A DNA stretch of 64,000 nt from Liopterus haemorrhoidalis (GCA_963971575.1 OZ020622.1:17796879-17860878), one strand, 5' to 3'. Shown: positions 11,132-26,100, numbered from the stretch's first letter. Notes: generated by a model from the letters alone, not told the origin. Numbers and translations are program-made.

Positions 11132-14100
11132 CTGTCTGTCTGTCTGTCTGTGTGTATACACGATAACTCAAAAACGGTTTAACTTAAAGAGTTCGTTCTG
11201 GTACTAAAAAATTCTCCTATTAAATAGGAAGAACCCTATTGTTTTTTATGAAAATCGGTTGACTAGAAATGGGACATTTACTCGTGTCGATTTTAATATT
11301 TTTGCGAATATTTAGCAACAGAAAAATATTTCGAAAAAATTTATTGAACAAAAGTTACTATAAATGCAATAACTAATAACTTTTATTTGAGACGTTTTTT
11401 GATAAAACGAAAAATTTCGAAAATTTTTTGTAAAATTATTTAAAATTTTTCCAAGTCTCAATTTTTTCATACTTATATGTAACGTTTCCATGGTCATGAT
11501 AATTAATTCGTAACTAGTAAAGCAAGCCTTGGACAAAAATTTGTATAGAACATAATTTGATGTATTTTTGAAGATTTATCTAAATATTTAAATTTTTTTT
11601 TTTTTTTTTTAGTTTATTTTTTTTTTAAATATTTTTTTTATGGGAGGGCAAGTCTAGCGGAGGTTTCCTTTCGCCCCTGGTTTTTTTTATGGGAGGGCAA
11701 GTCTAGCGGAGGTTTCCTTTCGCCACTGGTTTTTGTTACTCATCATTTGTATTTTACAAGTGAGGACCTTTTTTTTGGTCATCACTTGTATTTCAGTATA
11801 TCATCACTATTTTTTTGTCTACCGCCCCCCCCCCCCAAATACCTGGGTGCGCCACTGCATACATACGTACTTATTTTAAAATATAGAGACAGTTTGAGGA
11901 AGACATCGATGCAGCCTTAGTGGAGGAAGATAGTGCTATAAATCGCGAACGTTTACCCGCTCGTTTATCCGATGAAGCTAAACAAATAGTTTTGAATGTA
12001 TATTCGCGACAAAAACTAACTTTGGCGGTGCTGTGTACGACAGTTGATGGCCAACGAGAAGCGTATATGTCAGAAGTTTTTTCTTAATATTTATCTGTTC
12101 AAACAATATTTCGGCAAAAAAGCACTGTATTTAAGTCCCTGTATTTAAAAATACGTCTTAATTCACATAAACTGCAGCACAACATACTACAAATATTATA
12201 AAAATATACGCTTCTGTTTAATTTACCAAGCCGCTACCAGATGTCTCACTGTCATTTGGAGTCGCGAATAGTTATTTGAAATGTAACGAAAGTGAATCTG
12301 TGCCAATTTCAAAAACTTCTAAAATGACCAAAGTACCTTACAGTGCATAAAATATTAAGTGAACCTACACTTAAAAAGGAGAAGCGATACGGGTAGTTTG
12401 CAAGTTGTAAATTCATTTCAAGAGGATATTAGTCGTCGCGAAGTGTCGCAATGTATAGCGAAAAAATATTACCATCTGTGCCTATTTTGTATCAGAGACT
12501 TAAGGATGATGACTGTGGAGTAAACTGTTCATTGTCAATTCTAAGAAAAGTACTCCATAAAATCGGATATTAATAATATTGTTATAGATTTTATTATAAA
12601 TGTTTGTGAGTCCAGTGACGACAGTGACATGACTGACAATGATTGTGAATAAAACATTATTGTCGATTAATTTTGTATTAGCAAATATTGATAGGAATAA
12701 AAATGTAGGAGAATTTATTGTAAATGTTTAAATGCGACCGTGACATTTCTACCCCCATAAATTATTATCTATCCTCTTAACGACTACCTGCTGTGAAGCC
12801 AATGTCACTACAATTGTTCTCAAACTTTACATCAAGAAATGTCTCATCAGTTGTAAATCGGTGTTGGAACCATGTTAGCGTAGGGTCGGTTTCTGAAAGC
12901 TTAGTATACTATAAGCAAATAATTAGAAAATGGTTGCTATGGTTACTTATGGGATTGTTATATTGTAACCGAGTGTAACCAAAATATTAAACTCGGCTAA
13001 GCTCTCAGAAACCGGCTCTAAGTGGTGTAATCGGTGAAGTAAAGGTACGTTCAGCATAACTGTGCATTGTTAACTATGTGGCGTGCAAGTTTTTTGTCAC
13101 GTGACCACTATGTACTCTGTGCAAGAAAGTCAAAGACGAACGCTTTGTTAAGATTGTGCAGTTATTCTCGTTATTCTAACCTATTCATTTATGTAAACAA
13201 ATGAATTATATGTGTTATATGTTTTAAATAATATAAAATAAATTTTACTTGATGAGGAAAACAATTCAGATGAAGAACAAGAAAATATATTGGCAAAAGT
13301 GTTTGAGTACTGTTCCAAACATGACTACAAATCAATTTAAAGTACATTTCCGCTTGTATCCAGATAATTTTGAGAGTCTTTTGCAGAAAATGCACGCTTG
13401 TAAAATAAAACATTATTATAAACGACAAAAACCAGTTCCTTTAGAGAAGGAATTAATGACCATGATGTCTGTACTTTTTTTTTTTATTTATTTATAGTTT
13501 TACTGGCCATTGGTCTTATTAGCCAGTTTGCAGTATTTATTTGGCAAATGCTGCAGGCATTAACAATAATATCTTGATTGTTTTCACTCATTTTATTTAG
13601 TAGAAAAAATATTAACTTATATTTTTACTGCGAAAAACACTATTGCACAGATTGACACACGCTCAAAACTTGGGACGAGTGTGCAGCACAAACTGCACTG
13701 CCCGATATTTGCGCAACAATCTTCCTGAGGCACGAAGCACACAGCAACCTTAGCCGAACGTTTCTTGTGTAAATTATGCAGAATGTGGATTATTAGCTTA
13801 TGCCGAACGCATTTTAAATAGACTAAATTAGTAAATATGTCACAAAATGGGCTTCCGTGCTGCCCATGGTTGTTTCCTTTTATTTGAATTAAGCATGTTG
13901 TTATAATAAAGGTTTTTTTTAATTTTGGAAGTGTAAATTAAGTTTTCAAAGTAAGAAAATGCTTCACGTCAATATTTATTTATCAAAAATCTTATTTTTT
14001 ACATTATAATTTAACATATCATTATTTTTGCAGAATAATATTACTAAGGGTTACTTTTAAAAAAATTACTTTTTTTTTAAATTTACATTTAATTTTTAAT

Positions 14101-17100
14101 AATCGTTATTATGGCAAGTAACATAGCAATAAGTCCAGTGGCGGCGCCAGCGGCGAGTCCACCCCCCTAAATTGCTCTGGCCCCAGTTGCCCCCCCCCCA
14201 GAAATGCTTGGAGAAAAATGTGTGCGCAACAAGGATCTGTTTTTTAAGGGTCATCACTTCATCACTTATATTTTAGAAGTAAGGACCCTTTTTTTAGGTC
14301 ATCACTTGTATTTTAACCTGTCCATTAATAACGATAAAAAATGATGCCCTTCTCAAATATTTCCTGTCCCCCCTCCAGAGTTAACTCAAATATTTCCTGG
14401 CCCCTCTGGATTTTAAGAGCTAGCGCCGCCACTGAATAAGTCGGTCTGCCATTTCTAAATGTTTTGAAGGAACAATATGGTGTTCTTATTTTATCCATTA
14501 TTGTTTTTCATTTTCATCTTTCAGTAAAGGAAAATATTTGCAATTATAAATGTAGCTGTAATGGTTGCGATTTGGGGCAAAACTACACCATTCTGCATTC
14601 TGAAACCAAAATATTAATAATTACTTTGTTTTAATTAAATAAATACTACATAAGCTATTTCGATTTTCATGTTATTTCAAAACATAACCTATAAATATAT
14701 CTTCGAATCCTTATTTATACTTTTAAAAAACATTATTCTATAATATAAAGTATCTGAACTGTATATATTAGTGTATACTTATCAAAGACATGTGTTTTTT
14801 GCTCCAAAATTCAAAATAATCATAAAATTAAGGTAACAAAAGTAATGACACATTTTAAATCAGCAAAAAACATTCCGAAGGAAACCGTCGTCAGATGGCA
14901 GCACAGAATGTGACGTCACACTAATATCACAGCATATACTGTCCTAATATGGTCTATTGAGCACTGGGTATATATGAGTAATAAAATCTCCAATAAATAA
15001 TTACTCAAGTAACGAAAAGGAAAAGTCGGTATTACCTACATAACATTATACAAAACGGATATTAATATGTCCGTAGCAGTGATCCGAACATATTATTTGC
15101 TTGCATTGCTTGTTCTTATTGATGACTTAGGGACGGTTGTTCCAGCTCTAAATAAACATTAGCATTTTTTAAAGAATAATTGAAATATTGGCTCAATTTT
15201 TAAAAATAAATGGTATGAGCTGCCATCTCTCCAAACAGAAATTAATTAAATCTCAATTTCTGACATTTAGCTGCCAGTTAGGGTTCCAGCTTTATGGATA
15301 ATTTAGATATTTTATTAATTCCGTTGTTAGTCAACGGATAAATTATCAACAGAATTAAAATTCATTGAAAACAAAAAATATATCTGACAGATAGCTACAT
15401 ATCCAGCAGTTTATCTAGAGGTGGAACAATCAGTCCTTAAAAGACTTATTTAGACTTACTTTTGCGATTTGATCTAAGTTGTTATCTAGGAAATTATGTA
15501 CTGCTCCCGCTGATTTTGTATGTAATTGGCTCTGCCAATGTAGAATTTCATTGTATATTTCGTTATTAGGGGTACCTATGGACTCCTAGAACAAAATACA
15601 AATATGTAAAACATATTCAGATATATAGATTTATTAAAAGACGCCATCTACGGACGCTCATGGCAGTGATGGGCGCGTAAGTTACATGATGTAAGTTACC
15701 TCATTGTTGACGCGTAAACAATTGATGTAAAATAAACACAAAACTCTTTTAAACAATGTAAACAACGTAAACAATGTAAACAATGATTTAGACATGCGCA
15801 CTTGTTTTGAATTACAGAACCTCATTTTCAATCAATTTTTATAAATAATAAAATTTTAATGAAACGAATTTAAATGAAAAAGTAAGTATAGAAAATTAGG
15901 ACAAGCCAATATACATATTAATAAAAATCGAATTTGCATCAATATACAGGTGTTAGGTACATAAAAATTATTAAATATGAATATGAAAAATAAAAAACTT
16001 TTTTCTTTAAAAAATTCAGTCTAATTTTTTTAATAACAAAATACATTAAATTTCACCTTTAAGAAAATCAGCCTATATTTTTTAATAATGGAAAGATTCA
16101 TTGCAAATTTTGCATAACGCCCTATATTTTCTTTCATTTTCTTTAATTAAAACAAAACCTAGTTCTTCAGAACTATTCCTTCGGTTTCTTCCCACCATTT
16201 TTTAATAAATTTATTGTTTTGAACTGAATATACTTGTTCATTAACTCTCTATTATTCGTATTAAATAACTAAAACTAACCTCATTATTTGACAGTTTACA
16301 TTGTTTACATTGTTAACAAGTTTACCAATTGTTTACATAAGTTTACACGTAAACGTAAAGAATTAAAGTTTACGTGTAAACGCCCATCACTGGCTCATGG
16401 TTACAAGTTACTATCATTAAAAGTTAGAAATCAATTAAGGTTACAAATTAACAATGAACGATGACTATTTTGCTTTATGCTGCGTTTAGAACCTCAAAAT
16501 TAGGAATTAGAATCAGTACTTAGAATTAACGTAAATGTTTGTTATACGTAACGGTACGTTATCGTTCATTACCTTCTAAATTAATACTTACACTTTTAAA
16601 TTACAATTAGAAGGTTGTAGACTCCAAACTCTTACTTTAATTTATAATTGACGCATGCGCAATAAGCATTTGTCAACCTAAAAATTTCTATGACCATATT
16701 TTTTTGTTTCTATCCACATCTTTCTGTTTTCTATGATACTTATACTTTTAAATTAAAATTAGAAGGTTGTAGACTCCAAATCCTTACTTTAATTTATAAT
16801 TGACGCATGCGCAGTAAGCATTTGTCAACCTAAAAATTTCTGTGACCATATTTTTTTTATTTCTATCCACATCTTTATGTTTTCTATGAGCATAAATATT
16901 AATTTTCCCTCTATTTTAATTCTTTTCAGAACTATGAGACACTCAAAACTCATTAGCAAATGTAAACAGCTGTCAAATATCGATCGATAAAGTAGAAATC
17001 GATAGAAATTTCTGTTATTGTCTTAATTTATATTGTGAACAGTACTTAATTTCTACGCACAAATTTTATGTTTTTTAAGTACTAATTTCACGTTAATTCT

Positions 17101-20100
17101 AATTTCTAATTTGGAGGTTCTGAATTAGTGATGGGCGCGTGCCGTGAAATTTCCGTGTCACAAAGTGACACGGTCGTTCTCGGTAAAATCGTGAGTGAAC
17201 GTGATTAATATTTTTCAATCGTGCGTGATAGTGCGTGATTTAAAATTTGTCGTGACGATTCACGAAGTTTAAATTTTAGTAAATAGAAGGAATAAGAAGA
17301 AAGAATTGTGTATTTTGTATCATTATCTATGCTGGATTTTGTATCCTTTTTCTTCGACGAACCAACATGTCTCCGTTGTATGCATGTGTTGGAATTATTT
17401 TTTGTTTAATTTTGTGTGAATCTGACTAGATATGGATAACTCAACAATCTCATTCTAATTAGTTTGCGCTTTTTCTCTAACCAGTTGGATTTAATGGGAT
17501 CATACGGAACATTAACCGATAATATTCATTTCTTTGAAAAATTTCTTCATAAGTTATTTTTTTTTAAGTATGGATTTCTTTAAATAAATTGAGCCCTGCA
17601 AAACCGTGGATTTTTCAGCGGTTGCAGATAAATTATCATTTAAATCGTGCGGATGCGGATAAAATATCATATCCGCTTATCCGAAATATGCACATGAAAA
17701 TAAAATATTCAGTTACACGTCTCTTCCCACGGAAGACGCGTTTAGAACCCCAAAAATGTATCGCTGGCATTTGTATTTTGCCTATGGCAAGAGGGAAATA
17801 ATGATACGTTTCGGAACTTTTTGCTTTTTACTTTTCCCATAAAGACAGCCGTAGATACAACTATTTCTTTGGATTTATTGCCAGTTTATTAATTTAAAAA
17901 TAATTTTGTAGTGTGTCGTATTATTTTGCATTTTTTGAAATATTAGTAAACATTAACCATGGTAATTTGCCACATTTAAAAACATATGAAGCTCATGTCA
18001 AATTAAAAAAAAACAAAAAAAAAAACAAAAGTTCGTGACAAAATTTTATTCACGCGCCCATCACTATTCTGAATGAGGCATTACAAAAGCCTCATTCAAT
18101 AGTTAAAAAATAAGATCGTGACAATCTAAGGAAATAAATATCCCATTTAGTTCCTCTTAAACATTTGGGATAATTTGGGGCATTTGGGACTATATGGCCG
18201 GTGCATTATTTATTTTGTTTGCATTTACCTGAATTCCTAAAGCATATCTATTTTGTATCCTACTGATCCTGTAGAGTAGAATGCCAGCAGAAGTAAAGAG
18301 TAGTAGAAGTAGCAATGTGCTGACCAGCAGAAACATATTGTACTTCTGAAAACTATCCGGTCTCACGTTAACGTCTATAGTTTTCAAATTGATTTTAGTT
18401 AACGGAGGTGCATCGATACCAGCTTCTAAAAAATCAAAAAATCAAAAAACAACATAGGAAAAATAAAATAATTTTTTCTAGATATTTAACTTACTTTCTG
18501 GAAGTACTTTGGTGATTATTGGTACAACCCTGGTGGTCCGTCTTAGACCTGTAGGGGAGTCATTACCGCTGTTGGAACTGCTTTCCACTGTATCTGAAGT
18601 CTGATCTATCGGTATATCAACCTGCAATAAAATTATATTATTTTATTAATTATATTATATTATTGCTGTTATTAGTTAGAGTTAAGATAGCATTATAATT
18701 AATATAATAAAATGTACAATTCAACTTATATACAGGGTGTTTGTTTGAAACGGGGCACCCCGAAAATCTCTTTTATTTGTAAAAATACAAAAAATCTTCA
18801 GAACAAAAGTTAAACTAGACAAAAAGGCCCATCTAAAGGTTACTATAAGAATTCTGAGGCACTTCCGGTTTCACCGGAAATGATGTCAACTTTTGATCTA
18901 GCATAGGGAATGGATAATTTTATATTTTTTTCCTAAAAGTACATTAAATTAGCTTTACAATGACACCAAAAAATCATATTTTTATGTTAACCATTTCAAA
19001 ATGGCGACCATTTATTTACAAAATAATAATCAACATGTGATATTTTGTTCCTTTTTTTATTGTTTTCAAAGCTTGCTACGTTCAACTTTGTAAAACTTAT
19101 GTTGATTATTATTTTGTATAGGAAAAAAATATAAAATTATCGATTCCCTATGCTAGATCAAAAGTTGACATCATTTCCGGTGAAACCGGATGTGCCTCAG
19201 AATTCTTATAGTAACCTTTAGATGGGCCTCTTTGTCTAGTTTAACTTTTGTTCTGAAGATATTTTGTATCTTTACAAATAAAGGAGATTTTCGGGGTGCC
19301 CCGTTTCAAACAAACACCCTGTATATGTATAAAGGGACATTTTGGACTTCGGTCTATAGTGCTGTCTAATAAATTAAATTAACAAAAAAAATGATAAAAT
19401 AGGAGTAGATGTCTTACTAACAACAAAATTTGTTTAAAAAATGATAAAATGACACTCGGTTATAGACCGGGAGCTCATGACAGTTTATGGTCTCCGATTT
19501 CATACAGCATGCCTTTTGGAGGAGAGATTATTTATCCTGTGACAACAAAGAAAGGAGGGTACTAAACCCCTGCACACTTTCCGGTTATATGAAAAATTGC
19601 ATTTCCACTTGCACAAAATTTTGTGTTTTTCTCTGATTTAATAATGCTTGCCCTTTCATCAAAAGAAAGTTAAAACAAATTTAGTCTTAAAAATTATAGG
19701 CATGTGATTCGCAGGGTCCCAAAGGGCTCAAACGGTCACGTGATCTTGTAATAATAAAATATGATTTTCGGCGTTTTCATGCAGCATGCCGATGAAAAGA
19801 ATTAAAGTTTGTGTCATAGAGCCTCTATAAAAAAATTGGCATGAGTGCAAATATAACAACAGCGGCATGAGTGCATTATATCCGATGGGGAATATTTTAG
19901 GGGACAATATAAAAATTAATAAATATATAAATATTGTTTTGTAAATTAATAAATTGTCTGATCTTTTTGATCTGTGGGAGCGGTAATTTCAGAAATAAAA
20001 TTTCATTATCATTAAAAATAAAATTATTCAATTTGTTAAAAATATTCAAATTATTTAAATATGAAAACTAATCTATTTTAAGATAAACATCCTCAGAGAT

Positions 20101-23100
20101 TAGCTGAGTTATCAGTGACTGTATTTTTTTAGTTAAATGGTGAAAGACAGGGGTACAAATTTACGATCATATATTATATAATTTGTTTAAAATATTGTCA
20201 TCGTTTATCTCAAGTATATGGTCGAACGTTTACACAGATGTTGATATGCGACCATATATTTTCAACTATATGGACTTCGTAGGTAATTAGAGTCAAAATT
20301 ATTTATTTGGGGTTATGAATTATTGGGAATAGAAATATAAGTCTTTACGATAAGTTAAAATGTTTTTGTTGTTAATGGGAGAGCTGATTATTTTTACAAC
20401 CACAAACCAGTGGCGAAGGGAAACCTCCGCTAGACTTGCCCTCCCAAAAAATAAAATAAAAAAAATAAATTTAATTTAATATATATATTTTTTTTTAAGT
20501 ATTTAGATAAATCTTCAAAAATACATCAAATTATGTTCTATACAAATTTTTGTCCAAGGCTTGGTTTACTTGTTACGAATTAATTATCATGACCATGGAA
20601 ACTTTACATATAAATATGAAAAAATTGAGACTTTTTTGAGAGAAAAATTTTAAATAATTTTACAAAAAATTTTCAAAATTTTTCGTTTTATCAAAAAACG
20701 TCTCAAATAAAAGTTATTAGTTATTGCATTTATAGTAACTTTTGTTCAATAAATTTTTTCGAAATATTTTTCTGTTGCTAAATATTCGCAAAAATCTTAA
20801 AATCGACACGAGTAAACTCCCATTTCTATTCAAACGATCTTTATAAAAAACAATAGGGTTCTTCCCATTTAATAGGAGAATTTTTTAGTACCAAAACGAA
20901 TTCTCTAAGTTGAACCGTTCTTGAGTTATCGTGTATACATACAGACACACACACAGACACACAGACATACACACACATACGGACGGCACTTCGAAAATAG
21001 GTTTTTTGGATTCCCTGGACCATGAAACGTGGTCATCAGTCAAAATCTCGACATCGAAAATTTTCGCGATTACAATACTTGCCCCTTATATATTAAGGTC
21101 GGGCAAGTAAAAATGGGGTTCAGAGATCATATTGGTTTTAAGAAAAGAGCTGGGAAAATCTTGTGTGAGACGGGGAGTCGTGAGTAAACCAACACCGGAG
21201 TCGGATGAACCTCCCAAGCATTTTTGGTTAAAAAACCCGGTAGCGTGTAGTGAACCAGAAGTAGTTTGGAAGTGTTGAGGACAGTTTGAATGAATTGAAC
21301 GAACCTCTATAACAGGTTAAACACTCTGAGTGTTGTGAGATATTTAACGGCTTGTGCAGTGAAACGGTGATTATGAGGTTTTGTGTTGATATCTTTCATA
21401 GGATTTCGTAGCCAACATCTTGTAACTGGAAGTTCTAGTATAATTATTAACTGCAGTCTTAACTAAATATTATACTTAGATTAAGTAAAATGCAGACTTT
21501 AATTCAAACACCCTTATTCCTGTCATAAAGAATCTAAGCAACCGATCGGTGGACCTTTAGGGTTTCAGACTTGATCCGCTCGCGAGTCTTTGAAACCCAC
21601 TATGTGGAAGAGCCTTTCAAAGTAAGTACCATGAAGTACAATGAAAATTCATTCAGCCGACCTTGACGTTTCTACCGATCCTAAAAATGCGCCCACAGAT
21701 CACACCTCGTACAACTGACTGGTGTAATTTTTATGTGTTCATAGAAATGTATTCTTACCTCTGATATTTTGTCATCAGCTAATACTTCTTCGTTTAGGTC
21801 GAATCTTTTCTTGGTCTGTAACATGTGTTGGTATGTCGCCTCTCTGGACATAAGCGATCCGAATGTATGGTGTTTAGCATCGGTTGTGTAGACTCCAACA
21901 GCATTTGGGATTATGCGAGCAGTTTTCTCTTTTGCAATTTCTCGGACTATTGATAGTGGGATGAGCAACTACAACAAAAAATAAAAATATTTATTTACAA
22001 ATACCACCACCGGATGGAGCGTTAAGAGTATTTGTGCCCCAGTGTTATTAATATTTTGGCTTTAAACCTTTCATAACTTATATATGGTTGCGTCCACTCT
22101 CAGCACAAGAAAAAGATTTGTTGTAGATTTTAAATTTTATGTTTGTTAAATAAATATATTTTTAACCATTTATTCCTGTTTCGAGCAATCTATGCAATAT
22201 GTTCTATTATAAAAATTGCATTTTATACTGCTGTCAATCAACGATAGTGAAATGAAAACTATATTGAGCGATATAATAAATTAATAAGAATGGTGAGTCG
22301 GAGTCAGAATCGTGAGTCGAGGAGTTGAAGCTTTTCGGAGGAGTTGGAGTCGAGAGCCGGAAATACTATCGACTCCCGACTCTTTGATTCAATTTTTCAG
22401 CAAACCGAAAACGAAATCAAAATAACGATGTTACCAGAATTTTTTAAAGAACAGAAACGAGAACAACATTTTGTTTAAATATATGTAACAGTTGCACCAT
22501 CAGAATTATTTTGATAATAAAGATATTATTCATAACAATGAGTATTTATGTAATACATAATTTTGTTATGTTAACCGTTTCACTATGACGGTTAGACATA
22601 ATATAAATAATAACATTGGCAAATTATAAATGGTATAAATAGGAATCAAAATTAACTGTCAGGGGCTCGGTTCCTGGCTGTGGTCTGGTGTATATGTATC
22701 AGATCCAGTCAAGAGTTGAGTCCGGTCGACTACGTAAGTTTTACTTTTTATCTTACATTTTATTATTTGAATACTTACTGACTCGGTTCCTGGCTGTGGT
22801 CTGGTGTATATGTAATGCATCAGATCCAGTCAAGAGCTGAGTCCGGTCGACCATGTAAGTTTTATATTTTATTTTACATATTACTTGTTTGATTATAGTT
22901 GACTTCTTTGACTTTAAAATTACCATCAGCAGAGAAGCTGGTAAAATAAGTTCAAATTATTTTCCTAGTTTTTAAATTAAACTAGGTGGTGGCAGCCTTT
23001 CCCCCGTTTTTACAGTTTGGTAAATTCACCCTAGCTGTTACATATATAAAATAAAATGACATTTTTTAAAGCTAATATATTAAAAAAATGTGTATTTTCA

Positions 23101-26100
23101 TTTGAGGGATTAATGCACTTTACTCCCAAGATGCATACAAAACTTTTCTCACGTCGACCAGTTACAATTTATTTAATCAATTTGAAATTTGATTTCATAT
23201 AATTTTCCAACAGAAATCAATAGACAGCTTGTTTATATTATGAAAAATAGAATTTATCTGCATCACGTTGAATTTGCCAATATTGAATAAGCAAATTCTC
23301 GTCATTTGCGGGAGGTTTTAATTTTCTGCTTCAATATGAAGAAATCTGCGGCTGAGGCTCATAGAATGCTTTCAAATACAAGGTGTCTCAAAAGAAATTT
23401 TATATTTAGTGGATCGATTAAAAAAAAAGTAAGCCGTATATAGAAAAAATGTTTATTAATTATTAAAATACACTTTTTGGGGATTTATTTCTTATAAATA
23501 ATATCGTCTAAATGTAGACCCTCGCGTTCTCGGCACTCATTTAATCGAACAGTAAAATTACTTATGACGTCTCGGCAGGTGGACTCAGGGATGGCTGCCA
23601 TTTCGTGACGGATATTTTCTTTCAAATGCGCCATTGAAGTCGGTTTATTGGCGTAAACTTTAGATTTAAGATAACCCCATAGGAAAAAGTCCATAGGGGT
23701 TAAATCTGGACTGCGTGGAGGCCAATTTATGTCACCTCTCCGGGAGATCAATTTGCCTGAGAAAATTTCATGAACACGTGGCAGAGACATATTGGACGTG
23801 TGTGAAGTTGCTCCGTCCTGTTGGAACCATGTTCTTTGGTTATAGCCAGGAAAGTTTTGCAGATCAGGTACCAAGAAGTTGTCTAACATCTGTCTCCACA
23901 TAACGCTCTGAATTCACTGTAACTGCACGCCCCCTTTCGTCTTCAAAAAAGTAAAGGCCGATAATTCCTCGCGCCGACATCGCAGCCCATACGGTCACTT
24001 TAGGCGAATGTAGGGGTTTCTGATGTTTGCGTTTCGGATTCGTTGCACTCCAGTAGCGGCAGTTCTGCTTATTTACATGGCCATTAAGATGAAAATGAGC
24101 TTCATCCGAAAACAAAATGTTGGTAAACGTTGAAAATCGCTCAATCACCTGATTTACGAAATTAAGCCTCTGACTGGCATCTTGGGGCTTTAATTCTTGC
24201 ACCAATTGAATTTTGTAGGGGTGCAGCTTTAGGTCTTTGTGCATAATGCGATGTAATGATGATCTATGCACATTTAAAGCACTTGCGCGCTTCCGAATTG
24301 AAAGGTTCGGGTCGTCACGAACAGACTGATTAACATTCTCCACGTTTTCTACCGTTCTTGATGACCTAGGTCGCCGGGATTTTGATTTATCCAGCGTTAT
24401 ACCAGTCTCTTCAAACTTTTTAACCCAATGTCGAATGAGAGGAATGCTTGGCGCATCATTTAAGTGGCGAAAACCTCGAATACTGCAGAATTTTCTACGC
24501 GCTACAGTCGCCGAATCACCGTTTTTGTAAAACTCTCGCACGCATAACGCGCGGTCTGCTCCCGAGAAACGCTCCATAACGACTGAATTCCCAAGAGCCA
24601 GGCTACCGATTAACATAACCCCCGCGCCCCTCGGATACGTTGCGTTTACGCAGTAAGCTAAATAAATATAAAATTTCTTTGAGACACCTTGTACTTATGG
24701 TGAGGCCACTATTAGTGAAAGAACGTGTCGTGAGTGGTTTCAACGCTTCAAGAACGGTGATTTTCACGTCGAAGACCGGCATAGCGGTGGAAGAAAGACG
24801 GTTTTCGAAGATGCAGAATTGGAGGCATTACTTGATGAAGACTCGTGTCAAAGTCCTACCCCACCTGCCGTATTCTCCAGACGTTGCTCCATCTGACTAT
24901 CACTTGTTTCGATCAATGGCACACGGCCTAGCTAACCAGCACTTCCGGTCTTATGAAGAAGTAAAAAATTGGATCGATTCATGGATCGCTTCAAAAGATG
25001 ACAAGTTTTTCAACGCGAGATTCGTATGCTGCCCGAAAGATGGGAGAAAGTAGTGGACAGCGATGGACAATACTTTGAATCATAAATTTATAACCAGTTT
25101 TTTACAATAAAGTCTCGAATTTCGGAAAAAAACGGCAGAAGCAAAGTTGTACACCTATGAATTTTACTTGGAAATGAACCAAAACTTCAACAAGCATAAA
25201 TTTTGAGTCAATTAATTAATGTAATTAGTAAAAAAACTAATTTGGAAAGTAAAGGTCACTATATTAATGTTGTAAATTCTAGTAATATAGAATTACAATA
25301 ATTAATAATAGTACAGGAAATGAAGCATTTTGGCTCGCAATTTTTTCGTCCAGCATGGAATTACGTGAAATTTTCACAGAAGGTAGGGAATAGCCCAAGA
25401 ATCATTTTCTACATCATGCCGGTGTACGCTAAAACCTTGGGGGTGGTCGCCACCCCATCTCGGGGGTGGAAATTTTTTACTACATTTTAACTATAGGAAT
25501 CGATGGGAAAAGTAATTCTAAGAAAAAAATGTTCTTTACGTTTTCTTCGTAAAACTAATATTTTTTGAGTTATTCGCGGTTTAAAGTAACAGTTTTTCGA
25601 CGAAAAAATTGATGTTTTTAAAAAGTTTTTTGCGAATAACTCGAAAAATATGCATTTTATCAAAAAAACTGTAGAAAGCAAAATTGTAGCTTTTAAAAAA
25701 ACAAACAAAATTCTTTTTTTATTATTCTTCTACGACTAATATGAACCGAGATACGGCATGTTAATGGTTAACTTTTTTTCGCCAAATGAATAATTTGAAA
25801 GATTCAAAGTCAAATAACAGGAAAAATTTGCATTTTTCGAGGAAAACTCATTCAATCTTTTTTAAAGTATTTGATTAGACCTTTCAAACAAAAAAACAAA
25901 AAAGTCTCTAGCATAAAAATTAAGCGACTTATGATCAAAATAAGGTCGGTACCTACTTTTTTCTACGAAAAAATCAGTGAAAACAACCCCCTATTTACCC
26001 CCCCTAATTAAAATTGATCCTCACCCTTCTGTGGATCTCTTTTTATATGTATTTTCAGTACACCCAAGAAGTTTGACCAATTTAAAATGCCTAATTTTAG

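Larger units (their letters stand above)
10760..11857. mobile_element. hAT MITE with nested family A element
   Basis: Ends CAGTGGCGCACCCAG and CTGGGTGCGCCACTG are perfect inverses, flanked by CATACATA on both sides (10752-10759 and 11858-11865). AAGTGAGGACC minisatellite units lie at about 10868-10975 and 11735-11800, interrupted by the family A insertion at 10967-11729. Confidence 0.88.
23296..25095 (+). pseudogene. mariner transposase, internally deleted and split
   Basis: The first part (23296-23378) reads RHLREVLIFCFNMKKSAAEA then HRMLSNT. The reading resumes at 24693 as YGEATISERTCREWFQRFK and GGRKTVFEDAELEALLDEDS, once the 1314-bp element at 23379-24692 is removed. Near 24847 the frame jumps to VLPHLPYSPDVAPSDYHLFR, the third catalytic motif of DD34D mariners. 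About 190 residues, with the first two catalytic Asp, are missing. The end LPERWEKVVDSDGQYFES is in a shifted frame. The helix-turn-helix part is largely kept. Confidence 0.82.

Noticed and set aside
10970..11161. Open frames over (TG)n, (TCTG)n and (ACAG)n tracts, here and at 20841, 34609, 55699 and 55770
   Set aside because: These are translations of microsatellites in repeat families A and B (THTHTH or TDGQTD runs), not genes.
21681..21758. Extension of the GRAM exon past 21759 to the next stop
   Set aside because: The GTAAGAAT donor at 21758 fits the phase of the next exon, and the extra residues have no GRAM-family similarity.
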